A stretch of DNA of 64,000 bases from assembly GCA_052034115.1 (NCBI GenBank), contig JBPOIZ010000016.1, positions 1 through 64,000 on the forward strand. The letters run 5' to 3'. This document shows positions 51,907 to 59,768 of this stretch, in pieces (the first letter of the stretch is position 1; each line of letters begins with the position of its first letter). This DNA comes from Lutibacillus sp052034115. Its GTDB lineage: Bacteria > Actinomycetota > Actinomycetes > Actinomycetales > Dermatophilaceae. The translations under genes were made by a program, and so were the position numbers. Under the pieces are notes generated by a model. That model was not told where the DNA came from and ran no database searches. It was given only the letters and a program-made list of their open reading frames with translations.

Positions 51907-52361
51907 CGGCTGGCGCCGCGGGGCGGCTCGGTGTCCGGGCGCTGGGTGCTGCGCTCGTCGGGGTCCGAGCGCCGGCCGTGGCCGGGGTCGTCCGGGCGCG
52001 CCGTCGATGCCGGCCTCCTGGTGCGGTCCGGTCGGCCGGCGTCGGTGACGACCTCGACCTGATCGATGGTCACCAGCCCGTTCGTGACGAGTTCCTCGAC
52101 CTGGGGGAGGAAGGCTCGGATGCGTTCGGGGGAGGACACCAGCACGACCATGACGGGCAGATCTTCGCTCAGGGACAGCAGCCGGGTGGTGTGGATACGG
52201 CTCGACGCGCCAAACCCCTCGATGCCGCGAAAGACGCTTGCGCCGCCGAGTCCGGCGGCGTGCGCCCGATGGACGATCTCGGTGTAGAGCGGGTGGTGTT
52301 CCCACTGGTCGCTCTCGCCGATATAGATGGTCAGGCGGGTGGCCGGCTCGAGCAGGCTCAT
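51903..52361 (-). CDS. DUF190 protein between two crcB genes
   Basis: 152 residues. The DUF190 core occupies about 1-108 (TRLTIYIGESDQWEHHPLYTEIV, GASVFRGIEGFG and ARLL-type segments). The C-terminus is an Arg/Asp/Pro-rich tail of about 45 residues that is unusual for the family. DUF190 proteins occur with crcB pairs and are thought to regulate fluoride or ion transport. It overlaps both neighbours by 4 nt. Confidence 0.9.
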   Translation of the reverse strand: MSLLEPATRLTIYIGESDQWEHHPLYTEIVHRAHAAGLGGASVFRGIEGFGASSRIHTTRLLSLSEDLPVMVVLVSSPERIRAFLPQVEELVTNGLVTIDQVEVVTDAGRPDRTRRPASTARPDDPGHGRRSDPDERSTQRPDTEPPRGASR

Positions 52362-52816
52362 CGTTCCTCCTTCGACGAGGGGGTATGCCGCAGCGTGTCG
52401 TCGGCGGACCGGCCGGCCAGACCTGCGCGCGCCGCCCGAGCTCCGGCCCACGCGGCGCCCAGGCCCGTGACGAGCGTGCCGACGACATATCCTCCGGCGC
52501 GCAGCGCCTGCCCGGCGTCGAGCATGGTGTGCGCGTCGAGCACATAGGTGGAGAAGGTCGTGAAGCCCCCGAGCACGCCGACGCCCCAGAACGGGCGGGC
52601 ATAGCGGCTCGGTGGGCGGAACTCGGTGAGGAGGACGACGAGCGCACCGAGCGCGAGCGAACCGAGGGTGTTGGCCGTCCACGTCGCGAGCGGCACGTCG
52701 GCGGCCGTGTGAGGGAGAGCCGCACCGAGCGCCCACCGGCCCACGCTGCCGAGGCTGCCACCTGCGGCGATGACGAGCAGGAGGTCCCATCGCTGCCGGA
52801 TCAGGCGTGCCGCCAT
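52358..52816 (-). CDS. crcB: Fluoride channel CrcB/Fluc (first subunit)
   Basis: 152 residues; four transmembrane helices with GGSLGSVGRWALG, NTLGSLALG and GGFTTFSTYVLDAH, the Fluc pore motifs. A C-terminal extension (ADDTLRHTPSSKEER) is longer than in the partner. It starts 5 nt after the antiporter stop, placing the fluoride genes in one run with the cation antiporter. It overlaps DUF190 by 4 nt. Confidence 0.92.
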   Translation of the reverse strand: MAARLIRQRWDLLLVIAAGGSLGSVGRWALGAALPHTAADVPLATWTANTLGSLALGALVVLLTEFRPPSRYARPFWGVGVLGGFTTFSTYVLDAHTMLDAGQALRAGGYVVGTLVTGLGAAWAGARAARAGLAGRSADDTLRHTPSSKEER

Positions 52817-52821
52817 ACGGG

Positions 52822-54027
52822 TCAGTGTGCCGGTCGCTCACCCCCGGGGTCGAGCCGGGCTCCCGGAACCGGCTGCGACCGGATCAACCGCCCCGACAGC
52901 GCATCGCTGACCTTGGCCAGGATCGGCCCGACAACGGCCAGGATGAGGACGTATGCCGTGGCGACGAGAGCCACCTCGGTGTAGCCGGAGCTGGCAGCCA
53001 GGCCGGCGATGACGATGGAGAACTCGCCACGTGGCACCAGGGTGAGTCCGGCGCGGAGTCGCCCCCGGGGTTGGATACCGTCGCGCCCCGCGGCAAACCA
53101 GCCGGTGGCGATCTTCGTCCCGGTGCCGACCACGGCCAGCAGCAGCGCGATCCCCAAGGATGGGGTGAGGTCACGCGGGTTGGTGCTCAAGCCGAAGGAG
53201 ACGAAGAAGATCGCGGCGAAGAGGTCCCGCTGCGGGCGCAAGATGCTTCTGGCCCGCTCGGCGAGGGCGCCAGGTATGGCGATGCCGACGAGGAACGCGC
53301 CGACCGCAGCGCTCGCGCCGAGGGCGTGGGTCGAGGCCGCGACGAGCAGGGTCACGCCGAGGACTCGAAGCATGATCTGCTCATCGGCGTCGTGGTGGAG
53401 CATGGCCCCGATCCGCCGGCTGGCCCGGGTCGCCGCCAGGAGGGCCAGCGCCACGGCGCCGGCGGCGAGGGCGATGCCCAGCGCAGCTTGGGCCAAGCCA
53501 CCCCCGGAGAGGACGACGAGGAGGATGGGCAGGTAGATCGCCATCGCCAGGTCCTCAAGAACGAGGACCGACAAGATGGCCGGCGTTTCCCGGTTTCCCA
53601 GCCGATTGAGGTCGTCGAGCAGTTGGGCCACGATGCCCGAGCTGGAGATCCAGGTCAACCCGGCGACGGCGAGTGCCGCCGGCCACGGCATCCCGAAGAG
53701 CAGCGCGATCAACCCGCCGGGTAGCGCGTTGAGGAGGAGGTCGACGAGGCCGGATCTGCGGTGTCGAGCCAGGCTGCCGGACAGCTCCTCGGGGGAGAAC
53801 TCCAGGCCGAGGGTGAGCAGCAGGAGCAGGACTCCGATCTCGGCCGCGATGTCGACGAAACCGCCCGATGCCGAGACCGGCGCCACACCTCCTTCGCCGA
53901 ACGCCAGCCCGGCCACCAGATAGAACGGGATCGGGGAGAGCCCGAAACGGCGGGCGATGGTGCCCAGGGCCGAGACGCCGACGAGGATGACGCCGAGCTC
54001 GAGGAGAACCAGCCCGAGGTGATCCAC
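52822..54027 (-). CDS. CPA2 cation/proton antiporter (KhtU-like)
   Basis: About 401 residues from GTG 54027, 7 nt after the regulatory gene. Twelve or more transmembrane helices, with LVLLELGVILVGVSALGTIARR at the start and the family FVSFGLSTNPRDL and GAFLVGIAIPG motifs. No C-terminal TrkA domain is fused; instead the separate gene just upstream supplies it. This two-gene layout matches KhtTU-type potassium/proton antiporters. In a toxic-ion run it may help with ion homeostasis during stress. Confidence 0.88.
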   Translation of the reverse strand: MDHLGLVLLELGVILVGVSALGTIARRFGLSPIPFYLVAGLAFGEGGVAPVSASGGFVDIAAEIGVLLLLLTLGLEFSPEELSGSLARHRRSGLVDLLLNALPGGLIALLFGMPWPAALAVAGLTWISSSGIVAQLLDDLNRLGNRETPAILSVLVLEDLAMAIYLPILLVVLSGGGLAQAALGIALAAGAVALALLAATRASRRIGAMLHHDADEQIMLRVLGVTLLVAASTHALGASAAVGAFLVGIAIPGALAERARSILRPQRDLFAAIFFVSFGLSTNPRDLTPSLGIALLLAVVGTGTKIATGWFAAGRDGIQPRGRLRAGLTLVPRGEFSIVIAGLAASSGYTEVALVATAYVLILAVVGPILAKVSDALSGRLIRSQPVPGARLDPGGERPAH

Positions 54028-54034
54028 GGCCGGC

Positions 54035-54559
54035 TCAGTCCTCGATGGGGGCCGGCACGGGGGCTGGGTCGTCCTCTGGTGACATGGCCAGCAGGGCCGC
54101 GAGCTCGCGCAGCCCGTTGCTGCTCCCGATGGCGACGACGACGTCCCCGGCCCGCAGGGTGGACATCGGCCCCGGCGCGGTCCGGACATCGTCGCCGCGG
54201 ACCACGGCGACGATCGAGCATCCGGTGCGGGTGCGGGCCTTGCTGTCTCCCAGGCGGCGGCCGTCATACCGGCTGCCCGGTGTGATGACGACGCGTGCGG
54301 TCGCCAACCCCGGGATCTCCCGGGTCAGGTCGGCGACGCGGGCGGTCACCCGCGGAGCGCCGAGCAGTTCGGCGAGGGCGGCGGCCTCGGCGCGGGTCAA
54401 CGCCAGGCGCTGGGCAACTGCGTCGGGATCGTCATGGTGGTAGGCCAGCAGCTCGACGCCGCCGTCGTGCTCCACGATGACGCACACCGGGGCGCCGTCA
54501 GCGGTGGTGGCGTCGTAGCGGATCCCGACGCCGGGCAAGAGGGTCTCGTCGAAGTGCAT
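54035..54559 (-). CDS. TrkA-C/RCK regulatory subunit of the antiporter (KhtT-like)
   Basis: 174 residues from ATG 54559. The N-terminal half starts MHFDETLLPGVGIRYD, and the C-terminal half is a TrkA_C domain (VVITPGSRYDGRRLGD, TLRAGDVVVAIGSSNGLRELAALL). KhtT-type proteins gate the antiporter and bind nucleotides. The gap to the aquaporin gene upstream is only 17 bp, and 7 nt to the antiporter. Confidence 0.88.
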   Translation of the reverse strand: MHFDETLLPGVGIRYDATTADGAPVCVIVEHDGGVELLAYHHDDPDAVAQRLALTRAEAAALAELLGAPRVTARVADLTREIPGLATARVVITPGSRYDGRRLGDSKARTRTGCSIVAVVRGDDVRTAPGPMSTLRAGDVVVAIGSSNGLRELAALLAMSPEDDPAPVPAPIED

Positions 54560-54576
54560 TCCCCGATCGAAGCACG

Positions 54577-55323
54577 TCACAGCATCGGCGGCGAGCCCGC
54601 TGGCGTCCTGGCGTCCGGAGGGTGCACCGCCGCCGGGAGGTCGAGCGCCTCCGGTATGCCGGTGCGCGGGTGGTACAGCTCGGTCAGCGCGGCCCCGATG
54701 GCTGCGCCGACGAGCTGCGCCGCGACGAAGCCGGGGACATGGCGTGGGGCGATGCCCGAGAACGAGTCGGTGGCGGCGCGGGCGATCGTCACCGCCGGGT
54801 TGGCGAAGGACCTGGACGACGTGAAGAAGTAGGCGGCACCGATCCATGCCGGGACCAACGCTGGGCCGAGGCGTCCGAGACCGGTGCGGGTCAGTGCCCC
54901 GATGAGGGAGATCAGGCCGGCAGTGGCGACGACTTCGCCGAGCCACTGGGCCGGGCCCGTGCGGGCATGACGCGAGGGCGTCCAGGCCGGTAGGTCGAAC
55001 ATGAGGTGGGCTACGGCGGTGCCCAGGAGGCCACCTGCTACCTGGCTGACGACATACCGACCGGCTTCGGCCCACGTGAGCTCACCGCGGGTGGCCGCCA
55101 CCAGGGTCACCGCTGGATTGAAGTGCGCGCCGGACACCGGGCCGAGGGACCAGATGAGCACTGCCAGACCAGCGACCGTGGCGAGCGCATTGACAAGGAG
55201 TTGCACCGCGACGTCGTCGGTGAGGTTGGTCGCCATGATCCCGGAGCCCACCACCACGGCGACCAAGACCCCGGTGCCGATCAGCTCGGCGCTGGCTCGC
55301 CGGGCGGCGGGGGGCAGCGTCAT
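54577..55323 (-). CDS. Aquaglyceroporin (MIP family), AqpS-like role proposed
   Basis: 248 residues from ATG 55323; six transmembrane helices with two pore motifs FNPAVT and FANPAVT. It follows an ArsR gene and faces arsC, the arrangement found in Sinorhizobium aqpS operons, where the channel lets arsenite run out down its gradient. Selectivity residues were not modelled. The C-terminal tail is Pro-rich (PAAVHPPDARTPAGS). Confidence 0.88.
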   Translation of the reverse strand: MTLPPAARRASAELIGTGVLVAVVVGSGIMATNLTDDVAVQLLVNALATVAGLAVLIWSLGPVSGAHFNPAVTLVAATRGELTWAEAGRYVVSQVAGGLLGTAVAHLMFDLPAWTPSRHARTGPAQWLGEVVATAGLISLIGALTRTGLGRLGPALVPAWIGAAYFFTSSRSFANPAVTIARAATDSFSGIAPRHVPGFVAAQLVGAAIGAALTELYHPRTGIPEALDLPAAVHPPDARTPAGSPPML

Positions 55324-55360
55324 ACCGTTCCTTTCTCGGAGTGCTTGCCGCTGAGTCGGG

Positions 55361-55744
55361 TCAGCAGCACGGACCTGGAGCATCCTGGACATCGAGGAAG
55401 TCGCGCGCCAGGGCGAGCACGTCCGTGCGGATCGTCCAGTGGACCCACCGGCCGGCCTTCGTGCGGTCCACGAGCCCAGCCTGGTGCAGCTTGCTCATGT
55501 GGAAGCTCAGTGTCGGTTGGCTGATCCCCAGCGCCGCGGGCAGGTGACACGCGCAGGCCGTGCCGGACTCGGACTCGGCGAGGTAGCGCAGCAAGCGGAC
55601 CCGGGTGGGGTCGCCGAGCGCCTTGAACGTGTCGGCGAGGCGCCGGGACACCGCGGCATCCAGCAGGTCGCAGGCCGACCCTGGGCAGCACGCGTCGGTG
55701 CTCTGCGGTGGCGCGGCGACCAGGGGAGTGGGCATGGCCGACAC
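55361..55744 (-). CDS. arsR: ArsR-family metalloregulator (first)
   Basis: 127 residues from GTG 55744, or 124 from ATG 55735. ArsR/SmtB winged helix with LGDPTRVRLLRYL and the recognition helix ISQPTLSFHMSKLH. Cys pairs at about 16-17 (ACCPG), near 61 and 63 (ACACHL) and at the C-terminus (PGPCC) resemble the Cys15-Cys16-Cys55 arsenite site of the Corynebacterium ArsR type. It is the first gene of the aquaporin - antiporter - crcB run and is divergent from arsC. Confidence 0.92.
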   Translation of the reverse strand: MSAMPTPLVAAPPQSTDACCPGSACDLLDAAVSRRLADTFKALGDPTRVRLLRYLAESESGTACACHLPAALGISQPTLSFHMSKLHQAGLVDRTKAGRWVHWTIRTDVLALARDFLDVQDAPGPCC

Positions 55745-55758
55745 CCTAACGACTCACA

Positions 55759-55786
55759 TTGACAGTCGTCCATATGTCAGGTTGAC
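55759..55786. promoter_or_regulatory. Candidate ArsR operator between arsR and arsC
   Basis: TTGACA (55759) and TGTCAG (55775) form an inverted repeat TGACA-N10-TGTCA, and GTTGAC follows at 55781. It lies 15 bp upstream of the arsR start, between divergent genes. A further TTGACA at 55805 could be a -35 for arsC. Confidence 0.45.
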
Positions 55787-55853
55787 TCGGCGTGCGTCAC
55801 CTCGTTGACACACAGCGCCGCGGGCTCTCGCGGCCTCACGAAAGGCACGACCC

Positions 55854-56300
55854 ATGACTGCGCGGCGCCCATCCGTCCTCTACGTCTGTGTCCACAACGC
55901 GGGGCGGTCGCAGATGGGTGCTGCGTATACGCACCACCTCTCTGGGGGTGCGGTCGAGGTGCGATCGGCCGGATCGGCTCCTGCGGAGTCGATCAACCCG
56001 GCGGTGCGCGAGGCCATGCTCGAAGAGGGCATCGACATCTCGGCGGAGCGCCCGAAGATCCTCACCACCGAGGCCGTGCAGGCCAGCGACGTCGTCATCA
56101 CCATGGGGTGCGGCGACACCTGTCCGTTCTTCCCGGGCAAGCGCTACCTCGACTGGGTGCTGGAGGACCCGGCCGGTCAGGGCGTCGCCGCGGTCCGCCC
56201 GATCCGCGACGAGATCAAGCGTCGGGTGCTGGTGCTCCTGAGTGAGTTGGGCGTCGAGCCGGTCGAGAGCCGCCCTGAGCCAGACCTCGCTGGCGCCTAG
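55854..56300 (+). CDS. arsC: Arsenate reductase ArsC (mycothiol/thioredoxin LMW-PTP fold)
   Basis: 148 residues; reduces arsenate to arsenite. The P-loop is CVHNAGRS (CX5R) near residue 12, and the second redox motif MGCGDTCPFFPGK is present. This LMW-phosphatase-type ArsC is common in actinobacteria, where mycothiol/mycoredoxin usually supplies electrons; that partner is inference. The start ATG 55854 has GAAAGG about 8 nt upstream. Divergent from arsR. Confidence 0.92.
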   Translation: MTARRPSVLYVCVHNAGRSQMGAAYTHHLSGGAVEVRSAGSAPAESINPAVREAMLEEGIDISAERPKILTTEAVQASDVVITMGCGDTCPFFPGKRYLDWVLEDPAGQGVAAVRPIRDEIKRRVLVLLSELGVEPVESRPEPDLAGA

Positions 56301-56348
56301 ACGTCCTGACCGGCGCAGAGCGGCCGGACCACGGAAGGCTTCGGCGGG

Positions 56349-57197
56349 TCAGGCGGGCTTGGTGGCCCGGACGAACGCGCTGGCGAAGGCCCCCTCGAGC
56401 GCGTCGACGGCCATGGCGGCGGTCATGCCCTGCGGCAGGTCGGTCTCGCTCAGCCCGGCGGCCAGGTCCTCCAGGTCGACCCGGCTGTAGCGGCGGGTCA
56501 CCTCGACCTCGGCATCGGTGAATCCCGCGGCCTCGAGCTTGGCGACGTAGTCGGTGTCGAGCAGCGCGCCGGCGATGCATCCGGTCCACAGTCCCACGGG
56601 CCGGGCCCACGGCTCCCCGATTGGACGCAGCAGCACGATGTCGGACACGGCGAAGCGGCCCTGCGGCCTAAGGACCCGATGCGCCTCGCGGAGCACCGCG
56701 TCCTTGTCGGGGGACAAGTTGATGACGCAGTTGGAGATGATGACGTCCACCGAGGCGTCCGGCAGCGGCACCGCCTCGATGCTCCCGAGAAGGAACTCCG
56801 CGTTGGTCACCCCGGCCTCGGCCTGGTTGCGGCGGGCGAGCTCGATCATCTCGGGGGTCATATCCAGGCCGTATGCGGTGCCGCCCGGCGTCACGCGACG
56901 AGCGGACAGCAGCACGTCGAGTCCCCCGCCGGAGCCCAGGTCCAGAACGGTGTCGCCGGGGTGTAACTCGGCCAACGCGGTGGGGTTGCCACAACCGAGG
57001 GAGGCGTCGAGGGCGCCGGCCGAGGGCACGTCCGAGGGGTCGTAGAGGTCGTCGGTGATCGGGTCCTTCCCTGCAGGCGTCTCGCAACAGGTCGGTCCGC
57101 AGCACGACGTGTTCGATCCACGCAGTGACAGGCGGGCGGCGTCGGCATACCGCTGCTGGACGGCGCGGGTGATCTCGGCGTCGGTCAGTTGGGCCAT
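56349..57197 (-). CDS. arsM: Arsenite S-adenosylmethionine methyltransferase
   Basis: 282 residues. SAM-binding motif VLDLGSGGGLDVLLSAR, with ArsM-type cysteines: an N-terminal cluster (SCCGPTCC), SLGCGNP near residue 70 and the essential Cys in ISNCVINLSPDK. It methylates arsenite to methylarsenite and beyond. It is the last gene of the arsR - arsP - redox - arsM run. It converges with arsC. Confidence 0.94.
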   Translation of the reverse strand: MAQLTDAEITRAVQQRYADAARLSLRGSNTSCCGPTCCETPAGKDPITDDLYDPSDVPSAGALDASLGCGNPTALAELHPGDTVLDLGSGGGLDVLLSARRVTPGGTAYGLDMTPEMIELARRNQAEAGVTNAEFLLGSIEAVPLPDASVDVIISNCVINLSPDKDAVLREAHRVLRPQGRFAVSDIVLLRPIGEPWARPVGLWTGCIAGALLDTDYVAKLEAAGFTDAEVEVTRRYSRVDLEDLAAGLSETDLPQGMTAAMAVDALEGAFASAFVRATKPA

Positions 57198-57289
57198 CGG
57201 GTTCTCCTCGGTGGAGCTGGGGTCAGTCGGGCGAAGGTATGTCGGGCCAGCGGTAATGCAGGGGCGGCGGGCATCCGCGAGTGGGTGGC

Positions 57290-57538
57290 TCAGCGCGGCG
57301 CCGTGGTGGAGGTGAGCAGTTCCTTGACGCGCCGCGTGGTGAGCACCCGGCCCGCGCTGACGACCTGCTCGTCGACGACTAGGCCCGGTGTGGTCATGAC
57401 GCCATACCCGGCGATCTGCGCGTGCTCGGTGACCTTCTCGAAGGTGGCGTCGATCCCGAGCTCGGCGACGGCCTCGCGGGCGGCCTTCTCGAGGTTCTGA
57501 CAGTTCGTGCAGCCGGAGCCGAGGATCTTGATGTGCAT
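57290..57538 (-). CDS. Small thioredoxin-like redox-active disulfide protein
   Basis: 82 residues from ATG 57538. MHIKILGSGCTNCQNLEKA shows the CxxC near the N-terminus, and GVMTTPGLVVDE carries the cis-Pro loop. This family (redox-active disulfide protein 2) is often encoded next to ArsP/SO_0444-type permeases. It could hand arsenicals or electrons to ArsM or to the permease. Confidence 0.9.
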   Translation of the reverse strand: MHIKILGSGCTNCQNLEKAAREAVAELGIDATFEKVTEHAQIAGYGVMTTPGLVVDEQVVSAGRVLTTRRVKELLTSTTAPR

Positions 57539-57579
57539 GTGTCGACCTTTCGGTAGGTGGTCAGGTGGGTGGATGTGCG

Positions 57580-58623
57580 TCACAGGACGGCGTTGAAGAG
57601 GTAGCCGACCGCGACGATCCCCGCGGCCGTCACCCCCGCGAAGGTCGCGATGAGCGGCGGCTTGAGGACGCGTCGCAGCAGGATCAGCTCGGGCAGGCTC
57701 AGCGCGACGACCGCCATCATGAACGCGAGCAGCGTGCCCATCGGCAGCCCCTTGGCGTGGAGCGCCTCGACCAGGGGCAGGATCCCCGCGGCGTTGGAGT
57801 AGAGCGGGATCCCGATGAGCACGGCGACCAGCACCCCGAGGGGGTTGTCGGCACCGGCATACCGGGCGAAAAGGTCTTCCGGCGCCCACCCATGGATGAC
57901 GGCACCCAGGGCGATGCCGATCAGCAGGTAGGGCCAGATCTTGCGCAGGATCGACGCGACCTCCTGGCGCCCGAGGTCGATGCGGTCCTGCCAGGCCAAC
58001 CCTGCTGCCGGGTCGATGATCTGACCGTGCAGCCGGGTCTCGAAGACGAAGCCCTCGACATGGCGCTCAAGCCGCAGGCGCCCGATGGTGAAGCCCGCGA
58101 CGATGGCGATCGTCACCCCGGCCGCGACGTAGAGAATCGTCGGGCCTGGGCCGAAGATGCCGAGCAGCAAGGCGATGGCGACCTCGTTGACCAGCGGACT
58201 GGCAATGAGAAAGCTCATCGTCACCCCGAGGGGCACGCCGGCGGCGACGAAGCCGATGAAGGCCGGCACGGCGCTGCAGGAGCAGAACGGGGTGACCACC
58301 CCCAGCCCGGCGGCCACGACGTTGCCGACGCCCTCGCGGCGACCGCCCAGCAGAGCGCGGGTGCGTTCGACACTCATGAACGAGCGGAGCACGGTGACGA
58401 CGAAGATGATGCCGGTCAGGAGCAGGGTGATCTTGACCAGGTCGTAGAGGAGGAAGTGCAGGCCCGATCCCCACCGTGTGGTCAGGTCCAGCCCGGCGAG
58501 GTCACCGAGCAGCCAGGTCCAGAACCATTCGTTGACCCGGTATGCCACGGCCCACGCCGCCGCGGCACCAGCAACGCCGCCGAGCAGCCGCGCGGTCGGT
58601 CGGTCGGTGGCCGTGGTCGTCAT
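57580..58623 (-). CDS. arsP: ArsP-like organoarsenical permease
   Basis: 347 residues, ATGA overlap with the upstream arsR. Eight transmembrane helices, with the paired-Cys motif VVTPFCSCSAVPAFIGFVAAGVPLG in TM and an equivalent PLYSNAAGILPLVEAL second repeat. This is the DUF318/SO_0444 permease family that includes ArsP, which exports trivalent methylarsenicals. Co-encoded with arsM and the CxxC protein. Specificity for methylarsenite is inferred from the neighbours. Confidence 0.88.
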   Translation of the reverse strand: MTTTATDRPTARLLGGVAGAAAAWAVAYRVNEWFWTWLLGDLAGLDLTTRWGSGLHFLLYDLVKITLLLTGIIFVVTVLRSFMSVERTRALLGGRREGVGNVVAAGLGVVTPFCSCSAVPAFIGFVAAGVPLGVTMSFLIASPLVNEVAIALLLGIFGPGPTILYVAAGVTIAIVAGFTIGRLRLERHVEGFVFETRLHGQIIDPAAGLAWQDRIDLGRQEVASILRKIWPYLLIGIALGAVIHGWAPEDLFARYAGADNPLGVLVAVLIGIPLYSNAAGILPLVEALHAKGLPMGTLLAFMMAVVALSLPELILLRRVLKPPLIATFAGVTAAGIVAVGYLFNAVL

Positions 58624-58940
58624 GAGGACTCGGGTGCGCAGCAGCACGCCGATGCGGCGACCGCGGGGATCGCGGCGTGCAAGCGGTCGAGGGCATCGGG
58701 GGTGAGTCGGTAGTGGATCCACCGACCGTGCCGGCTGCCCTCGATCAGGCCGGCGTCACGGAGCACCTTGAGGTGGTAGCTCAGCAGATTCGGGGCGATC
58801 GCGGGATCGGTCTGCAACCGGCACACGCAGGTTGGCTCCCGGCCGACGAGCTGCGCGATGAGTTGCCAGCGGATCGGGTCCGCGATGCAGGACAGGAGCG
58901 CAGGGCCCGGCATGGCTTCAATCACAATTGAATCAACCAC
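58620..58940 (-). CDS. arsR: ArsR-family metalloregulator (second)
   Basis: 106 residues from GTG 58940, or 97 from ATG 58913. Winged helix with IADPIRWQLIAQLV and the helix NLLSYHLKVLRDAGL. TCVCRL near residue 38 is the E. coli-type CxC arsenite site in helix 3, and SACCC near the end may add ligands. The region before the start contains its likely operator. It heads the arsP - redox - arsM operon by ATGA coupling. Confidence 0.9.
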   Translation of the reverse strand: MVDSIVIEAMPGPALLSCIADPIRWQLIAQLVGREPTCVCRLQTDPAIAPNLLSYHLKVLRDAGLIEGSRHGRWIHYRLTPDALDRLHAAIPAVAASACCCAPESS

Positions 58941-58947
58941 GATTGAA
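58917..58947. promoter_or_regulatory. ArsR operator overlapping the second arsR start
   Basis: TTCAAT-caca-ATTGAA (58917-58932) is a perfect 6-4-6 inverted repeat that contains the ArsR box TCAA-N6-TTGA. A further ATTGAA half-site lies at 58942-58947. The dyad covers the upstream GTG start codon (58938-58940), which favours ATG 58913 or means translation and repression share the site. Confidence 0.6.
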
Positions 58948-59012
58948 CTGTATGGCGAACCCGCCCGGATCGCAAACCGGTCGCCGTCCGACCAGCGGGG
59001 CGACGTCGCGAG

Positions 59013-59453
59013 TTACGCAGTGTCGAGCTTGGCCCAGATGGCGATGAGAGTGTCCACCTCCTGCGGCGTGAGCCGTTGGTGGAACAACGTGCGCACGTAG
59101 GCCACGTGCCGTGCGCTCGCGCCTTCGAACAACGCGCTGCCTGCCGGGGTGAGCACGGCGTAGGCACCCCGACGGTCCTCGGGGGCTTCCTCCCGAGTGA
59201 CGAGTCCGGCTCGGACCATCCGGTCGACGAGGCGGCTCATGCCCGACCGGGTCAGCAGGCTGGTGGACGCGAGATCCTGGATTCGCATGCGGTGTTCGTC
59301 GGCCCAGTTGAGGCGGAGCAGCACCTCGAACTCGATGTGGGTGATGCCGTCGTGCTGGCGGAGGTCCGCGTCGATGGCCCGGTCCAGTCGGGCATGGGTG
59401 CTGAGCAATCCGCCCCACGCCTCTCGCTCGCGGCGCGTGAAACCGCGTCCCAT
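59013..59453 (-). CDS. MarR-family transcriptional regulator
   Basis: 146 residues from ATG 59453. Winged helix with LLRLNWADEHRMRIQDLAS and the recognition helix TRSGMSRLVDRMVRAGLV, then EDRRGAYAVLTPAG in the wing; the final helix is long and dimerising. It stands in an arsR-SDR region without an adjacent co-directional target in the same operon. No ligand can be inferred. Confidence 0.9.
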   Translation of the reverse strand: MGRGFTRREREAWGGLLSTHARLDRAIDADLRQHDGITHIEFEVLLRLNWADEHRMRIQDLASTSLLTRSGMSRLVDRMVRAGLVTREEAPEDRRGAYAVLTPAGSALFEGASARHVAYVRTLFHQRLTPQEVDTLIAIWAKLDTA

Positions 59454-59768
59454 GGTCTTGGCCTCCCTTCGCGCGACAACATCGCGGCAACTGTAGAACC
59501 GTCGAGCAGCGCCTGTGAGGGGCGGGGCGTCGCAGCCGGCATCAAGCCAGCCGGCGCGGCCCAGCGCCGCGTGGAGCCCGGCGTCGCGCAACGCCGCTGG
59601 CGCCTTGTCGGCCCCCGGGACGCAGCCCGGGTTGGGGGGCCGCAGGCCGAGAGTCGGGGCACGTCGATGATGACGTCCATGACCTGAATCCAGGGCGTTG
59701 CGCCCACAGCCGCCGGACCGTCGCCGACCATCCGTCGGGCAGCCGCCCGGCAGCCACCGCTGCGGCAG
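59454..59768. other. 315-bp intergenic region
   Basis: No supported gene or recognisable signal. It lies between the marR start and the SDR stop (both minus strand) and so should contain the marR promoter. GC-rich throughout with no clear -10 box or terminator hairpin. Confidence 0.55.

Noticed and set aside
51532..52816. Fluoride riboswitch before the crcB genes
   Set aside because: The genes are packed with overlaps or a 5-bp gap, leaving no room for a leader; no riboswitch-like element seen upstream of the run.
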